A DNA stretch of 64,000 bases from Undaria pinnatifida (taxonomy: Eukaryota; Sar; Phaeophyceae; Laminariales; Alariaceae): NCBI GenBank assembly GCA_012845835.1, contig JABAKD010000016.1:13241507-13305506 (forward strand). The letters are read 5' to 3'. Both the position numbers and the translations under genes were made by a program. Below the pieces are notes generated by a model that was not told where the DNA came from, did no database searches, and saw only the letters and a program-made list of their open reading frames with translations. Of this stretch, positions 30,640 to 40,453 are shown piece by piece; the stretch's first letter is position 1; every line of letters begins with the position of its first letter.

Positions 30640-31220
30640 CAGGGTCCCATCCCACGATCATAATCCATCCACACATACATATACAACTCCGGCAACCCGG
30701 GAACGAACACGGATATCACCAGGACGGATACCTCCCCGCACAGTGTGGAAATAATCCCAATCCCACCGACCGGCCGATCTCTGATTGGCTGGGGGTCGTA
30801 TATTATAGAGTCAGCTCCACCCAGGGACGATAGGGTCCCATCCCCGGTCCGGAGGTCATTCTATATCTCTGAAAGTTAGACAAACCGGGGAATAAAACCG
30901 AGTTCTCTCGGGTCGTCGTAGCCCCTCAGGGTGCGGAAACCCCACCTCCGTTGGCTAAAATCGCTGATTGGTTCGAGCTCCACGGTGCCGCCCCACCCTA
31001 GGAGGATGATAGAGGCTCACCAACCAATGGGGGGCAGTTCCGTCGCACACGGGGGAGATAGGGCCCCATTCCCGGTTGCAGAAATCCTCCAAATCTCTAC
31101 AGCTCCAACAACGCGGGAACTATAACCATGATCTCCCGGGTCGATACCTCCCCGCACGGCGTGTCAACCCTGACCCCATTGGCTTATTCGTGATTGGCTG
31201 GTAGGCTTCGACCCAATAAG
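30640..31220 (+). repeat. Tandem array with GATTGGCTGG (CCAAT-box) units, array 1
   Basis: Units of roughly 185-225 bp share GATAGGGTCCCATCCC(CGG), AACTCCGGCAACCCGGGAAC, GATACCTCCCCGCAC(G/A)GTGTGG, CCATTGGCT and TGATTGGCTGG. The last word is at 30782, 30965 (GATTGGTTCG) and 31192. ATTGG is a reversed CCAAT box and occurs up to twice per unit. Mutually divergent copies suggest an old array. No ORF. Confidence 0.85.
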
Positions 31221-31239
31221 CTCACAATTATTCGACCGG

Positions 31240-32084
31240 CTCGGGTTTTCCAGCGTGCGTCCGTATACGGCAAACATTTGCAGTGCGAATTCGATCAGCT
31301 ATTTGCATTATAGGTCGCACAAAAAAGCGATTATAAGCCTATATCACGTGGCGTGCCGAGCAAGCACGCTCAAAATGAGGATGAGCGAAACACTTGAACA
31401 GCAACAACAGCACCAAACGCAATATAATTGGACGAATTAGAGCGATTTGTATCCAGGATTCAGCCCCCCCCGGCCATAAGCACATTTTCTAGCAAAAATG
31501 AGGTGTTCAAAGCAAAACGACATCGTATATTATAAATGGTACTACAAGACTGGCAATGCTCGAGCATTATAACCGTGGAAAAAGCCTGCAATAAGGCCAA
31601 AACAGTGCGTATTTGACTTGCGCAATGGTCGGATAATCATGGAATACTATAATCACGTCTTTTGTCGATTATGCGACACCGAAAAAAGTTGCTGAAAATC
31701 TCGTTTTCATTCGCTTATTGGGTAAAAACCTTACTAAGCTCGCGAATATTTTCGCAGGTTTTCTTGCATACTACTCGAGTAGGGCAAAAAGTCGCCATAC
31801 GACCGCAATTCGTATAAAACGCTCGACCTCAGGATGAATCTATACAGTAGGTACCCAGAACGTCAAAGATGAAGCCATTCGGGACACAAGAAGAGCGGTC
31901 AAATCGCCATGTCCCGGCTTACTAACAGCCATATATTGCCTACACAACAGATTAGAGCAATGAGCGCCTGTTTCGGCTTGTCACAGGGTGATCTTGAATC
32001 GGAATACCCCCACTGTTCTGCTGTAATTAATTGCTTGTTGGTGTAGCTTGTCTGAAAAGCTGTTCTCGATTTTGCATCATTTTT
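31240..32084. other. No gene seen
   Basis: AT-rich spacer between the B2 array and C1, with no recognised repeat and only short frames. Confidence 0.45.
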
Positions 32085-33470
32085 TTTTTCCATCCCATTT
32101 ATTATCCCTGCACTACTCTCTCTCGCCCTCCCTTCCAGTAGTAGTATAACTCAGATCAGGGGTTACATAGCGGGCTCTCCTCACCCCTCCCCACTACGGT
32201 ACATGCCTTCATTTTTATCTCGAGAAAAGGTCAGCATTTTTTTCCCTCGTCGATTCGCGTCCAATTGTACGTACCCACGCTGCTAGGCGTTCTCAGCAGC
32301 TGGTTGATATTTTTGCATTTCTGCAAACAAATGAAGCAAAAATCTCACAACGAACGGTAGTAATTGAATTCTAGGACTAACGCGAGTAGTATTCGAAGGT
32401 AACCACTAGATAGACCACCGGGGCGACCGGCTCTATACAACTCAATAGAGATGATCAATCAGCAATCAGCAGCAACGCACATGTCATCAAGTAGGAAGAA
32501 ACACAAAATTATTTGTCAGTTACGTACCCAACACGACCTCCTTTTTTTCCAGTTTACCGCGGCAGACGACCAAAACAGTAACGAAGACAGAGGCACAACA
32601 GCAACAACAAAGCGCGCCTTCCACACCGCCTATACTTCTCCATAGAGTCTTCTAGGGGAAACGAACCACCTGCCAATGCGATACCGGGACGAATGCATGC
32701 CACTGGTTTCTTACGTGGATACCGTCTACGACCTTCGCGTGGCGCAGCTTAACAATAAGAACGATTTTTCCCCTTGCTTTTTACGTCGAAACGTCTTCTC
32801 CTGTTTTTTGGTACAACACCCTCTCCATCCATGCTGTAGGTCAGACAAAAAAGCGTGTGTGAAATAGAGCATCAGTCAGTGTGTGTGTGCTCTTACTCGT
32901 ATCTATATCACTTGCACGAGTACAAACTATGTCGATGTGCCCGAACTGCTGTGTGGCTTTTTCTGGCGCAGTAATCGTAATCATCACCTCCTCGTTTAGC
33001 CATGCGTGCGCTTGCCATGTTTATCCATGTACGTATGTATGCGTACCTACCGAAATTAAACAATGAAATGCACTACTGCAGTATACTATGACATCATACC
33101 TACCGCAGTACCATGGGCATTTTTTTCACAGTAATATTATTATTTTTTGTTTTGGGAAACAATATTACGCCAATTTGGTAATGTGTCTTGCCAAGTGTTA
33201 TTTTATCAACCTTTCCATACATCAAGATCCGAAGAACAACTGGAGCGTACCGTTCAGAATACAAAAATTTGCGCACTTCACGCTTGTCTCAGCGTCTATC
33301 AGCGTTCACGTCGAGGTTCGGAGCGGATAAGGCAGGGCGAGGGGCGTTGGAGCCGCCCCCGAAGATGACGCTCGAACGAAGCGATTTGACCGAGAAATTC
33401 CAGTTCCGAGAATCCCACACTGAGGCCGACACGAAAAAAACTCCCGACCGAATCCGTCCCCTCAAAGGAA
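32085..33470 (+). repeat. Dispersed repeat family C, copy C1
   Basis: It aligns along its length with C2 (35650-37085). Blocks include CCATCCCATTTATT, CCCCACTACGGTACATGCC, TCCCTCGTCGATTCGCGTC, ACCCACGCTGCTAGGCG, AATCAGCAATC, GGGACGAATGCATGC, GGCGCAGCTTAACAA, ACTGCTGTGTGGCTTTTTCT and GATCCGAAGAACAACTGGAG. The distal part continues as GGCAGGGCGAGGGGCGTTGG, shared with C3. It has no long ORF. It carries the empty site for the SINE-like insertion in C2. It abuts B3. Confidence 0.85.
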
Positions 33471-33479
33471 AGACTCGTT

Positions 33480-34280
33480 ATATATATATTTACAAGAGCT
33501 CCGCATGGGTGCCGGCATTCGTCGGCACCCATGCTCCGGGTAGGGCAGGGCAGCACTTTGAATTGCTCGATTCAATACTTGATGGAATGAAAAAAGTCAC
33601 CACACACAATCATAGTATGCGCGTACAGTATGTAAGGTAATGGCAAGAGTTCGGCATAGACTAACAATCATAACAATGTACTACTAGACTAGACTAGCAG
33701 CTACCGTTTTTCATGTGAATCCGATTCCGAGCTTCATTCATCAGATTTCGATCGGATAAATCCGAGCACACGCCGACTGACCCTTTAGTCTGGCGACCAA
33801 ACGTGTCGAGTGCGATTCTTATGATGTTTTTACTCAATCAAGCATCCGGGGCCAGTAAGGTGACTGACCATATCCGCTGCGTGTTCTCCTCGTGGCCACT
33901 GAGAGGCGCGCACTGCGCCAGCTTCTGAAATATACAATGCATGATATAATAGTATCAACTAGGTCCGAGCCTTCCAGATCGACTGTCTGTGTGTTGTCTG
34001 ATCGTGGAGAGACGTGCTGACGTTCTTCCAGGCGCGAAACACGGTGGTATGGCTACCTTCGTCACTCAACTCCTCGAATGCTATGCAATGCTGCTGCTTG
34101 TTGCTAGCTGTGTAGATCGCTCACTTCTTGTACATACAGTACGCGACTACAGCGCTTACAATTTTGACGCGACTACAGCGCTTACAATTTTGACAGTTGT
34201 TGAGAATTTCAGACTCGAGTTTTAATAGACCTAAATAAAAACGTGTAATTTCCGTCTGATATTTTTATTTTCGTCTGATC
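33480..34280 (+). repeat. Dispersed repeat family B, copy B3
   Basis: Begins (TA)n, AAGAGCTCC, then the hairpin with GGTGCCGGCATTCGTCGGCA (33505-33536; one arm substitution). Continues with the same block order as B2 but without the 678-bp insertion. A 27-bp block GCGACTACAGCGCTTACAAT-TTTGAC is duplicated at 34143-34196. Leads into array 2. Confidence 0.85.
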
Positions 34281-35445
34281 GCTCATTGGCCAGGATTCAC
34301 ACACGAAACAGGCGTCACCCGGGCACGATAGAGTCACATGCCGGGATCGGAATCCATCCACACATCTACAACTCCGGCAACCCGGGGACGAACACGGATA
34401 CCATCGGGGTTGATACCTCCCCGCACAGTGTGGAAATCCCAACCCCACCGGCCGATTTTCCGATTGGCCATGGTTCGTATGTTGAGCCAGCTCCACCTCG
34501 GGAGGATATAGGGTCCCATCCCCGGTTCAGAGGTCGTTCCACATCTTTAAAACTTCCATCGACCGGGGAAGCAAACTGAGCTTTCTCGGGTCGACACCAC
34601 CCTGTACGGTGAGAAAACCCCAATCTCGTTGGCTAGTCGCTGATTGGTTCGAGCTCCACAGCGCCGTCCTAGGCATATAGAGGCCCATCAATGGGGGGCA
34701 TTTCCGTCACGCACGGGGAAGATAGGGTCCCATCCCCGATTCATGGACCCCCCGAATCTCTACAGCTCCAAAAACGCGGGAACAATAACGATGACCTACC
34801 GTGTCGACACCACTCCGCACGACGTGGAACCCCAACCATATTTGCTTACCGCTGATTGGCTGGGGCTCGAACGTAAGGGTAGCGCCACCATGGGAGGATA
34901 TAGAGTCCTGTGCCCGTTTCAGAAATCCCGACAAACCGGGGACGATAACCAATTTCTTCTGCGGGTCGACACAGCCCCGCATGATTGTGCGACAATCATC
35001 TATTCACATTGGCTTGTCGTTGACTGGCTGTGCAGCTCGTAGAGCCAGAGATACCCGGGGAGGATATAGACCAGGCGGGGGGCGTTCTGACGCACCCGAT
35101 GAGGACAGGGCTTCACCGCCGTTCCAGAAATCCTTCCATACCTCATCAACTCCAACGAACCGGGGACAAAAACCGACTTATCATGGGTCGACACCACACC
35201 GCACGGTGTGGAAGCCTTATCTAGCTGAGGTTCGTATACAACGCCAGCACCACAGGACAGGGTCCAACCCCGGTTCAGAAAATTTTCAAGGTACGAGTAT
35301 GTACAACTAGAAAAAAATGGGGCAACTCGCTCTACTGCTGATTTTTTATTCGTATACCCCAACCCCGCGGTACGCGGACATTTCATTTGACCCCCTGCCT
35401 CGATACCACCCCGCACAGTGTAACCCAACCTTCAATTGATTGACT
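34281..35445 (+). repeat. CCAAT-box tandem array, array 2 (longer)
   Basis: About six units of roughly 175-210 bp of the same sequence as 30640-31220. GATTGG words fall near 34453, 34643, 34854 and, changed to GACTGG/GATTGA, near 35027 and 35437. Each unit again has GGTCCCATCCCCGGTTC(A)GA and CACCGCACGGTGTGG-like words. It is twice as long as array 1. Confidence 0.85.
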
Positions 35446-35649
35446 CGGCCGGGGTTCGTGGATAGAGGAAACCACCACTCACTACGGAGTGCAGCAAGTT
35501 CAATGACTATCATCTCATACTGGCCTGTGACTAGAGAAGTTGTACATGGACCAATTGCATAACACAGCAGTCAGTCCAGATCGAGTCGATCGGTGCAACT
35601 TGCTTGGGTATCGTATTATTACAGCAGCAGTAATACACACTTCACTTCT
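35446..35649. other. Spacer, nothing seen
   Basis: Sequence between array 2 and C2 with no recognised similarity elsewhere in the window. Confidence 0.4.
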
Positions 35650-37085
35650 TTTCTTTTTCCCATCCCATTTATTGTGATGCTCGCATTACTCTCGCCCTCC
35701 CAGCAGTATAACTTAAATCCGGGGTTATACAACGGGCTCCCCTCCCCCCTCCCCACTACGGTACCTGCCCTAATTTTTATCGTGAGAAGAATTCAGCATT
35801 TTCTTCCCTCGTCGATTCGCGTCGGTATGTACCTACCCACGCTGCTAGGCGATTTCAGCAGTTAGTTGATCCTTTTTTCCCATTTATTTCTGCATATAAA
35901 TAAAGCCAACAAAGCTCACAACGGTGGTTATCTACCTCAAGGACCAACGCTAGTATTGATAGTAGTAGTATTCAAGTGTAACCCCACTAGATCACCGAGG
36001 CGATCGGCTCTATATCACTCACTACCCCGGTGGCGTATCAGGTTATCCTCGAGCCTGGTATAATAGGTGAGCTTCGTGAGTTCGCATCCCCCCGAGTGCG
36101 TACTCGTATAAATATCCGTGGGACTTTTTCTTGTGCACTATTTGACTTGCGGAAAGCGCGAGAGCGTGAGCTAGCAACACTCGATGAAAAACCGACGATC
36201 AGTGAGTGGGTGCTGAACCCTATTCGCCAAAAAAATAAAGGCAATAACCGGGGGGGGGAGGGAAGGACGACACCTGTGACCACGGCTTGTATGTCCAGAA
36301 GCTGGAACGTAAAAGTGTGCCAAAAACAAAAAACAAAAAAAATACTAGAAGAAATTGTCAATCAGCAATCTGCAGCAAGGAGCACGTCAAGTACGAAGCA
36401 ACACAAACTTGTTTGTCAGATACTTACCAACACAACCGCTTGCACTTGACCGGCAAACGACCACAGCAACTGAGTCAGGGACCACAGCAACAACAAAGCA
36501 CGCCATCCATACACATTTCTCCAAAGGATCTTCTCGGGGAAAAATAACACCAAACGATGCGATATGGGGACGAATGCATGCTACCACTGGTTTCTTCCGT
36601 GGATAATGTCTGCTTACTACCACCTTCGAGTGGCGCAGCTTAACAACAGGAGGAACCTGTATAATACAACCCTCGACGCCGCGGGGACGCAGCCACTCGC
36701 AATGCTGCTGTGTGGCTTTTTCTGGCGCAGTAATCGTAATCACTACTACCTCCTCGTCGTTTAGTCATGCGTGCGCTTGCCACGTCTATATCCATGTCTG
36801 TATGTACCCGTACCTACCGAAATTCAATAAACAAATGCACTACTATGATCCCTACCGCAGTACCATGGGATTTTTTTTACAGTAATACTCCGGCATTATT
36901 ATTTGTTTTGGGACAAAATATGGCGCCAATTTGGAAATAGTGTCTTGCCACGTTTAATTTATCAACCTCTCCATGCATCAAGATCCGAAGAACAACTGGA
37001 GAGCACCGTTCAAAATACAAAAATTTGCGCGCTTCTCGCTTGGACAGCGGCCTTCGAACAAAGTGATTTGACCGAGAAATCCTAC
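35650..37085 (+). repeat. Dispersed repeat family C, copy C2 (with SINE-like insertion)
   Basis: Colinear with C1 except for about 320 bp inserted at 36024-36345. Shares CCATCCCATTTATT, CCCCTCCCCACTACGGTACC, AATCAGCAATC.GCAGCAA, GGGACGAATGCATGCTACCA and GATCCGAAGAACAACTGGAG. Truncated relative to C1 and C3 at the GGCAGGGCGAGGGGCGTTGG block. Confidence 0.85.
36024..36345 (+). mobile_element. tRNA-derived SINE-like element S1a
   Basis: The head carries TGGCGTATCAGG (fits the pol III A-box TRGYNNANNNGG) and, about 45 bases on, GAGTTCGCATCCC, a B-box relative. A 220-bp body follows, then an A-rich tail (CAAAAACAAAAAACAAAAAA, 36320-36340). C1 shows the empty site. The body recurs, minus strand, at 38376-38600. 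The head recurs, minus strand, at 48865-48965 with a better B-box (GAGTTCGAGCCCC). Confidence 0.75.
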
Positions 37086-37111
37086 AGCACTGCCCGTTGA
37101 GCTATTCATTC

Positions 37112-37300
37112 ACTTGACTCAGTAGCTCAGTGGGTAGTAGTACTACTACATATACTACTACATATATATTAAAACTACCAACATAACCATTCATAATGTC
37201 GTCAGCGCGCACGCTTGGAAAAGACGAATATGAAGTCGGTGAGAATCAAACTCACGACACATAGCACTACCCACTGTCACTTGACTCAGTTACACTCACA
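37112..37300 (-). mobile_element. tRNA-derived SINE-like element S2a
   Basis: On the minus strand, AGTGGGTAGTGCTATGTGTC followed by GTGAG-TTTGATT-CTCAC is a D-arm and T-arm like pair with a 5-bp stem and 7-base loop. The body follows, with CAAGCGTGCGCGCTGACGAC and ATGAATGGTTATG, and a TA/TAG-rich tail. The plus strand also has TAGCTCAGTGGG (A-box) at 37129-37140, so the true head orientation is not settled. Related to S2b. Confidence 0.55.
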
Positions 37301-37424
37301 GTAGTGAGTGTGTTATGCAACAAAACAATCAAATATGTTTCGTTAATTAATTATCACAGAATCCGTAAGAGCGATCTCCGGAGCTATCCTCTCTCCACGT
37401 ACTACAGCGGCAGTTAGTAGTACT

Positions 37425-37543
37425 CAGAAGAACACTAACAACTACCATAACCATTCATCACGTCTCAAGCGCGCTCGCTCCTGAATACCAAATATTATCT
37501 GGGTGAGAATTGTACTCACGACACATCCTTCATTGGTTATTAT

Positions 37544-37577
<34 letters not shown>
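37425..37577 (-). mobile_element. tRNA-derived SINE-like element S2b with A/T homopolymer
   Basis: Shares with S2a the words (plus strand) CTACCATAACCATTCAT, CAAGCGCGCTCGCT, GGGTGAGAATTGTACTCACG-ACACAT. The hairpin GTGAG-7-CTCAC is conserved while its loop differs. It is bounded at 37546-37575 by a run of about 30 A. Confidence 0.55.
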
Positions 37578-37759
37578 GCACTATACGCACTAAGCCGAAA
37601 GGAAACGACACACATCAATAGTAGCTACGACCGATAGGGCAAGCGCTTGGAGGCTGCCATGAAAAAAGCATCGTCGGGAAGTAATTTAGATGCCAATTTG
37701 GAGATGACGCCAATTTGAAAATGTTGTCCCTCATTTATGCGTTCAATCTCTACACATGC

Positions 37760-38030
37760 CAAGATCCAACAATAGTTCGGGCGTATACCGCCCAAAATAC
37801 AAAAATAAAGCGCACTTCTCGCTTGTCTCGCTCAGCGTTTATCCGCGTTCACGTCGAGGTACGGAACGAATACGGCAGGGCGAGGGGCGTTGGAGCCGCC
37901 CCGCGAAGACGGCGCTCGAACGAAGCTATTTGACCGAGAAATCCAGTTCCGCGAATCGCATACTGAGGCCGAGACGAAAAAAACTCCTGCCCGAATCCCC
38001 GAAAAAAAGAATGATCGTATATATTCCCCC
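37760..38030 (+). repeat. Dispersed repeat family C, 3' fragment C3
   Basis: Matches the end of C1 (33235-33460): CACTTCTCGCTTGTCTC, CGCGTTCACGTCGAGGT, GGCAGGGCGAGGGGCGTTGG, TTGACCGAGAAATCCAGTTC and GACGAAAAAAACTCC. Ends at a C-rich run at 38027-38047. Confidence 0.8.
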
Positions 38031-38099
38031 CCCCCCCCCCCGCCCCCCTCCAAACCCGCTCGCTTTTGATCAAAACCAGGCCCCCCCTTTGCCTTCACA

Positions 38100-38350
38100 G
38101 CTGTCAGATTTTGTCCCCCTCAGAAACGGGTTTTATAGTTTCCGCGCACAGACTGACTAAAATCATCCTGTTGACCCTGATAGCTACACTGTAGCTGTAA
38201 GGGGAGTCGCCGACCTATATCCTTAATGAGGACACACAACTCGTAATGCGCGCGATCGGAGTATCACACACAGCTTGCAAAGATGAGTTTCGACGAAATC
38301 TTCGATCTCACAGCTGGAGTGTATTTTAATTTTTATAATATATTTAAATT
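38100..38350 (-). repeat. Family A repeat, copy A6 (long)
   Basis: Reverse orientation. Includes the distal block with TTTTGTCCCCCTCAGAAACG and TTTTATAGTTTCCGCGC also seen in A1, then GGGGAGTCGCCGACCTATAT, GCGCGATCGGAGTATCACAC and ATCTCACAGCTGGAGTGTAT. With A1 it defines the family at about 250-290 bp. Confidence 0.85.
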
Positions 38351-38375
38351 AATCAAGGATGTTTAGGTAAGATAC

Positions 38376-38600
38376 CTTGTTTTTTTTTGTTTTCACACTT
38401 CTATTTTCCAGCTTCTGGACAAGCCATGGCCACGGGTGTCGTCCCTTCTCCCCCCCGGTTCTCGCCTCCAATTTTTATCGCGCATAAGGTTCAGCAATCC
38501 CCCTGCTCGTCGATTTTCCATCGAGTGTTGCTAACTCACGCTCCCACGCTTTCCGCAGTCAATTTGTGCACAAGAAAAAGTCCCAACAAATTTATAAAGG
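38376..38600 (-). mobile_element. SINE-like element S1b, body and A-rich tail
   Basis: Minus strand: TGGGACTTTTTCTTGTGCAC, GCGGAAAGCGTGGGAGCGTG, TAGCAACACTCGATG, ACCGGGGGGGAGAAGGGACG, CCAGAAGCTGG, ending GTGAAAACAAAAAAAAACAA. It matches the S1a body closely but lacks the tRNA-like head. Confidence 0.75.
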
Positions 38601-38711
38601 CGATTGGAGGTCAGTGGCAACTCATCTGTGCTGCGGAGCGTTTGCGTCAAACTCAGCTCAGTCTGGGACCTTGAGAAGGCGCGTATATATTCGGAAATAG
38701 TCTGTCGTGTA

Positions 38712-38752
38712 CCAGGTAGGTATCCTTTTTTTTTTTCGGGATACCTATCTTG
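38712..38752. repeat. Short perfect hairpin with T-run loop
   Basis: AGGTAGGTATCC and GGATACCTATCT flank a run of T. On its own it resembles a transcription-terminator-shaped hairpin but in a eukaryotic repeat-rich context this is not evidence of function. Confidence 0.5.
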
Positions 38753-39840
38753 TCGTCGCCTTCGTACTTCTACTTCGGTCCTTCCGTTGCGGATATCTTC
38801 TGTGACAGACTAATCTATCTTCCATCGCAAGGAGCTTTTCAACACGTGTTCTAGTTCCGTGGTGGAGGAGCTTCGAGCGGAGTGAGGAGTGTGCTGGGAC
38901 CACAAAACACAAACGAAACACGATGTAGAGCTCCATCCGGAAGTCGTCGTGATTATTGAGGCGCCAGGAATATCTTCTAGCCTCTTCATCGGACCTAGTC
39001 GGGCATCTTTTTTCTCCAACGATTTCTCCTACGAGTGTGTTCCATCACAGGAACGTATTAGATGACTGTACGTATAGACAGCTGTGATTCGAGTGGAGTC
39101 AGGGATTGCATGCAACGGAGCTTGACGAGAGTAAGGGGGTGGAAGTGAGGGATTACAGGAACGCCGTTAGGAAAAGGAAACGGACAAAAGGGGATCATGT
39201 ACGATTAACAGTGTGTGCCGCAAGACGGAAAACCAACGCGGGGCAATAGACTTCATACGGACGAGGCACTGATACTGAAGTGGGGGAAATCAGCAGTGAC
39301 CGAGAGGTTTCAGAAGTCAGTTGTTGCATACTGTCCCATAGACGATTGTGAGACAAACACGACAAGACCGTGGTATTGGTATTTCCACAGTACCTCTCGT
39401 TGGTGGCCTGCGGGCCCTGACTGGCGGTATTAGTCTGTTTCGGAAGCGCAAGAGACATACTGTTGTACAAGCCTCGGAGGCCGCGGGTGGCGTACTGCTG
39501 TACGAGCCGCGATCTATCCACGAGCCTAGGCGAACGCCGTTGGAAGGACCTTTGGGTGGGACATCAAACGCCGTTGGGCGGACCTCTTGGGAGGGGCATC
39601 ACATCGACGAGCTTTTCCCGCTGGATTAGACTTTCCGCAGAGGGAGGCAACTCGGAACGACGATCCTGAAAGTCGGGGAGAGGTTACTATACGAGGACCC
39701 TAGGAAAAGGGCATCCCGCAGGGGGAGAAAGAGGGACTCGAAGCTACACTCACCATTGTCACGGAAAAGCATAAGGGTGTTTAGCGCTCACCGTAGGGAG
39801 GGTGGCTTAGGGGTGCGAAAGTGCGGGCACCCTCGCAGAC
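38753..39840. other. No gene supported; possible 5' part of the retrotransposon
   Basis: Short frames on both strands (for example plus 39348-39629). GC content rises from about 39.4 kb, suggesting the retroelement may begin here. No terminal repeat was found. Confidence 0.3.
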
Positions 39841-40453
39841 GCGAGGGTCCCCATAATGCCAGGAGAGGATAGCCGCCAACGACAAACTATTAGAGGGGAG
39901 GGGAAAGGCACACCAGTACCTATGCGTCCAGAGAATGTTCAGAGTATCGGCAAGCACGGCTACGGGAGCTCAACGGGGAATAGGCCTTCAAGAGCAGAAA
40001 GAGAACGATGTGTTACCGCCCAACGTACGGGGTCCGTCGGGGGAACTACTGTTAACAGGGCGAGCGCGATGGAGAACCTTACCATCGTGGCTAGCAGGAC
40101 GATCACACAGGCTAGGCGGGGTACAGGACCATTTCCCCCCTATAGCGACGCCGGCGGATACCCGGACCCAACAGAGACCGGTTAACCGCACAATAGAAAC
40201 TGCAGCACAACCAGCAGTTGAGGCAACAGCCCAATCACTATGCCCATTGCCAGCTGGGCGAGGACAGGGGAGGACCCTCCCGGCATGGATGCAGTCTAGG
40301 GTCATGGGAACAACCCCCGAACCGGGAGGGTTATAACAACAGACAGCAAATGCGGAGGAGTCGGGAACCGGTTGTCTCGGGCAGCAAGGAAGAACCATAG
40401 CAGGGGCCACAGATTTTACAGCGGGTGCGTCGACAGGTGCATTATCGGCGATA

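Larger units (their letters stand above)
29195..30830 (+). repeat. Dispersed repeat family B, copy B2 (contains a nested insertion)
   Basis: It starts with the hairpin GCATGGGTGCCGGC-ATTC-GCCGGCACCCATGC (29221-29252), then shared blocks GGGCAGGGTAGCACTT, GTCTGGCCACGAAGAGACG, GCGCGCACTGAGCCAGCTTC, GATCGTGGAGAGACTTGCT and GAATTTGGCAGTTAAA. It leads into the CCAAT tandem array. A 678-bp insertion splits it at about 29606-30283. Matches B1 in reverse and B3 directly. Confidence 0.85.

Noticed and set aside
30640-35445. CRISPR-like array
   Set aside because: The repeat units are about 185-210 bp and divergent, without uniform short repeats and unique spacers, and the genome is eukaryotic.
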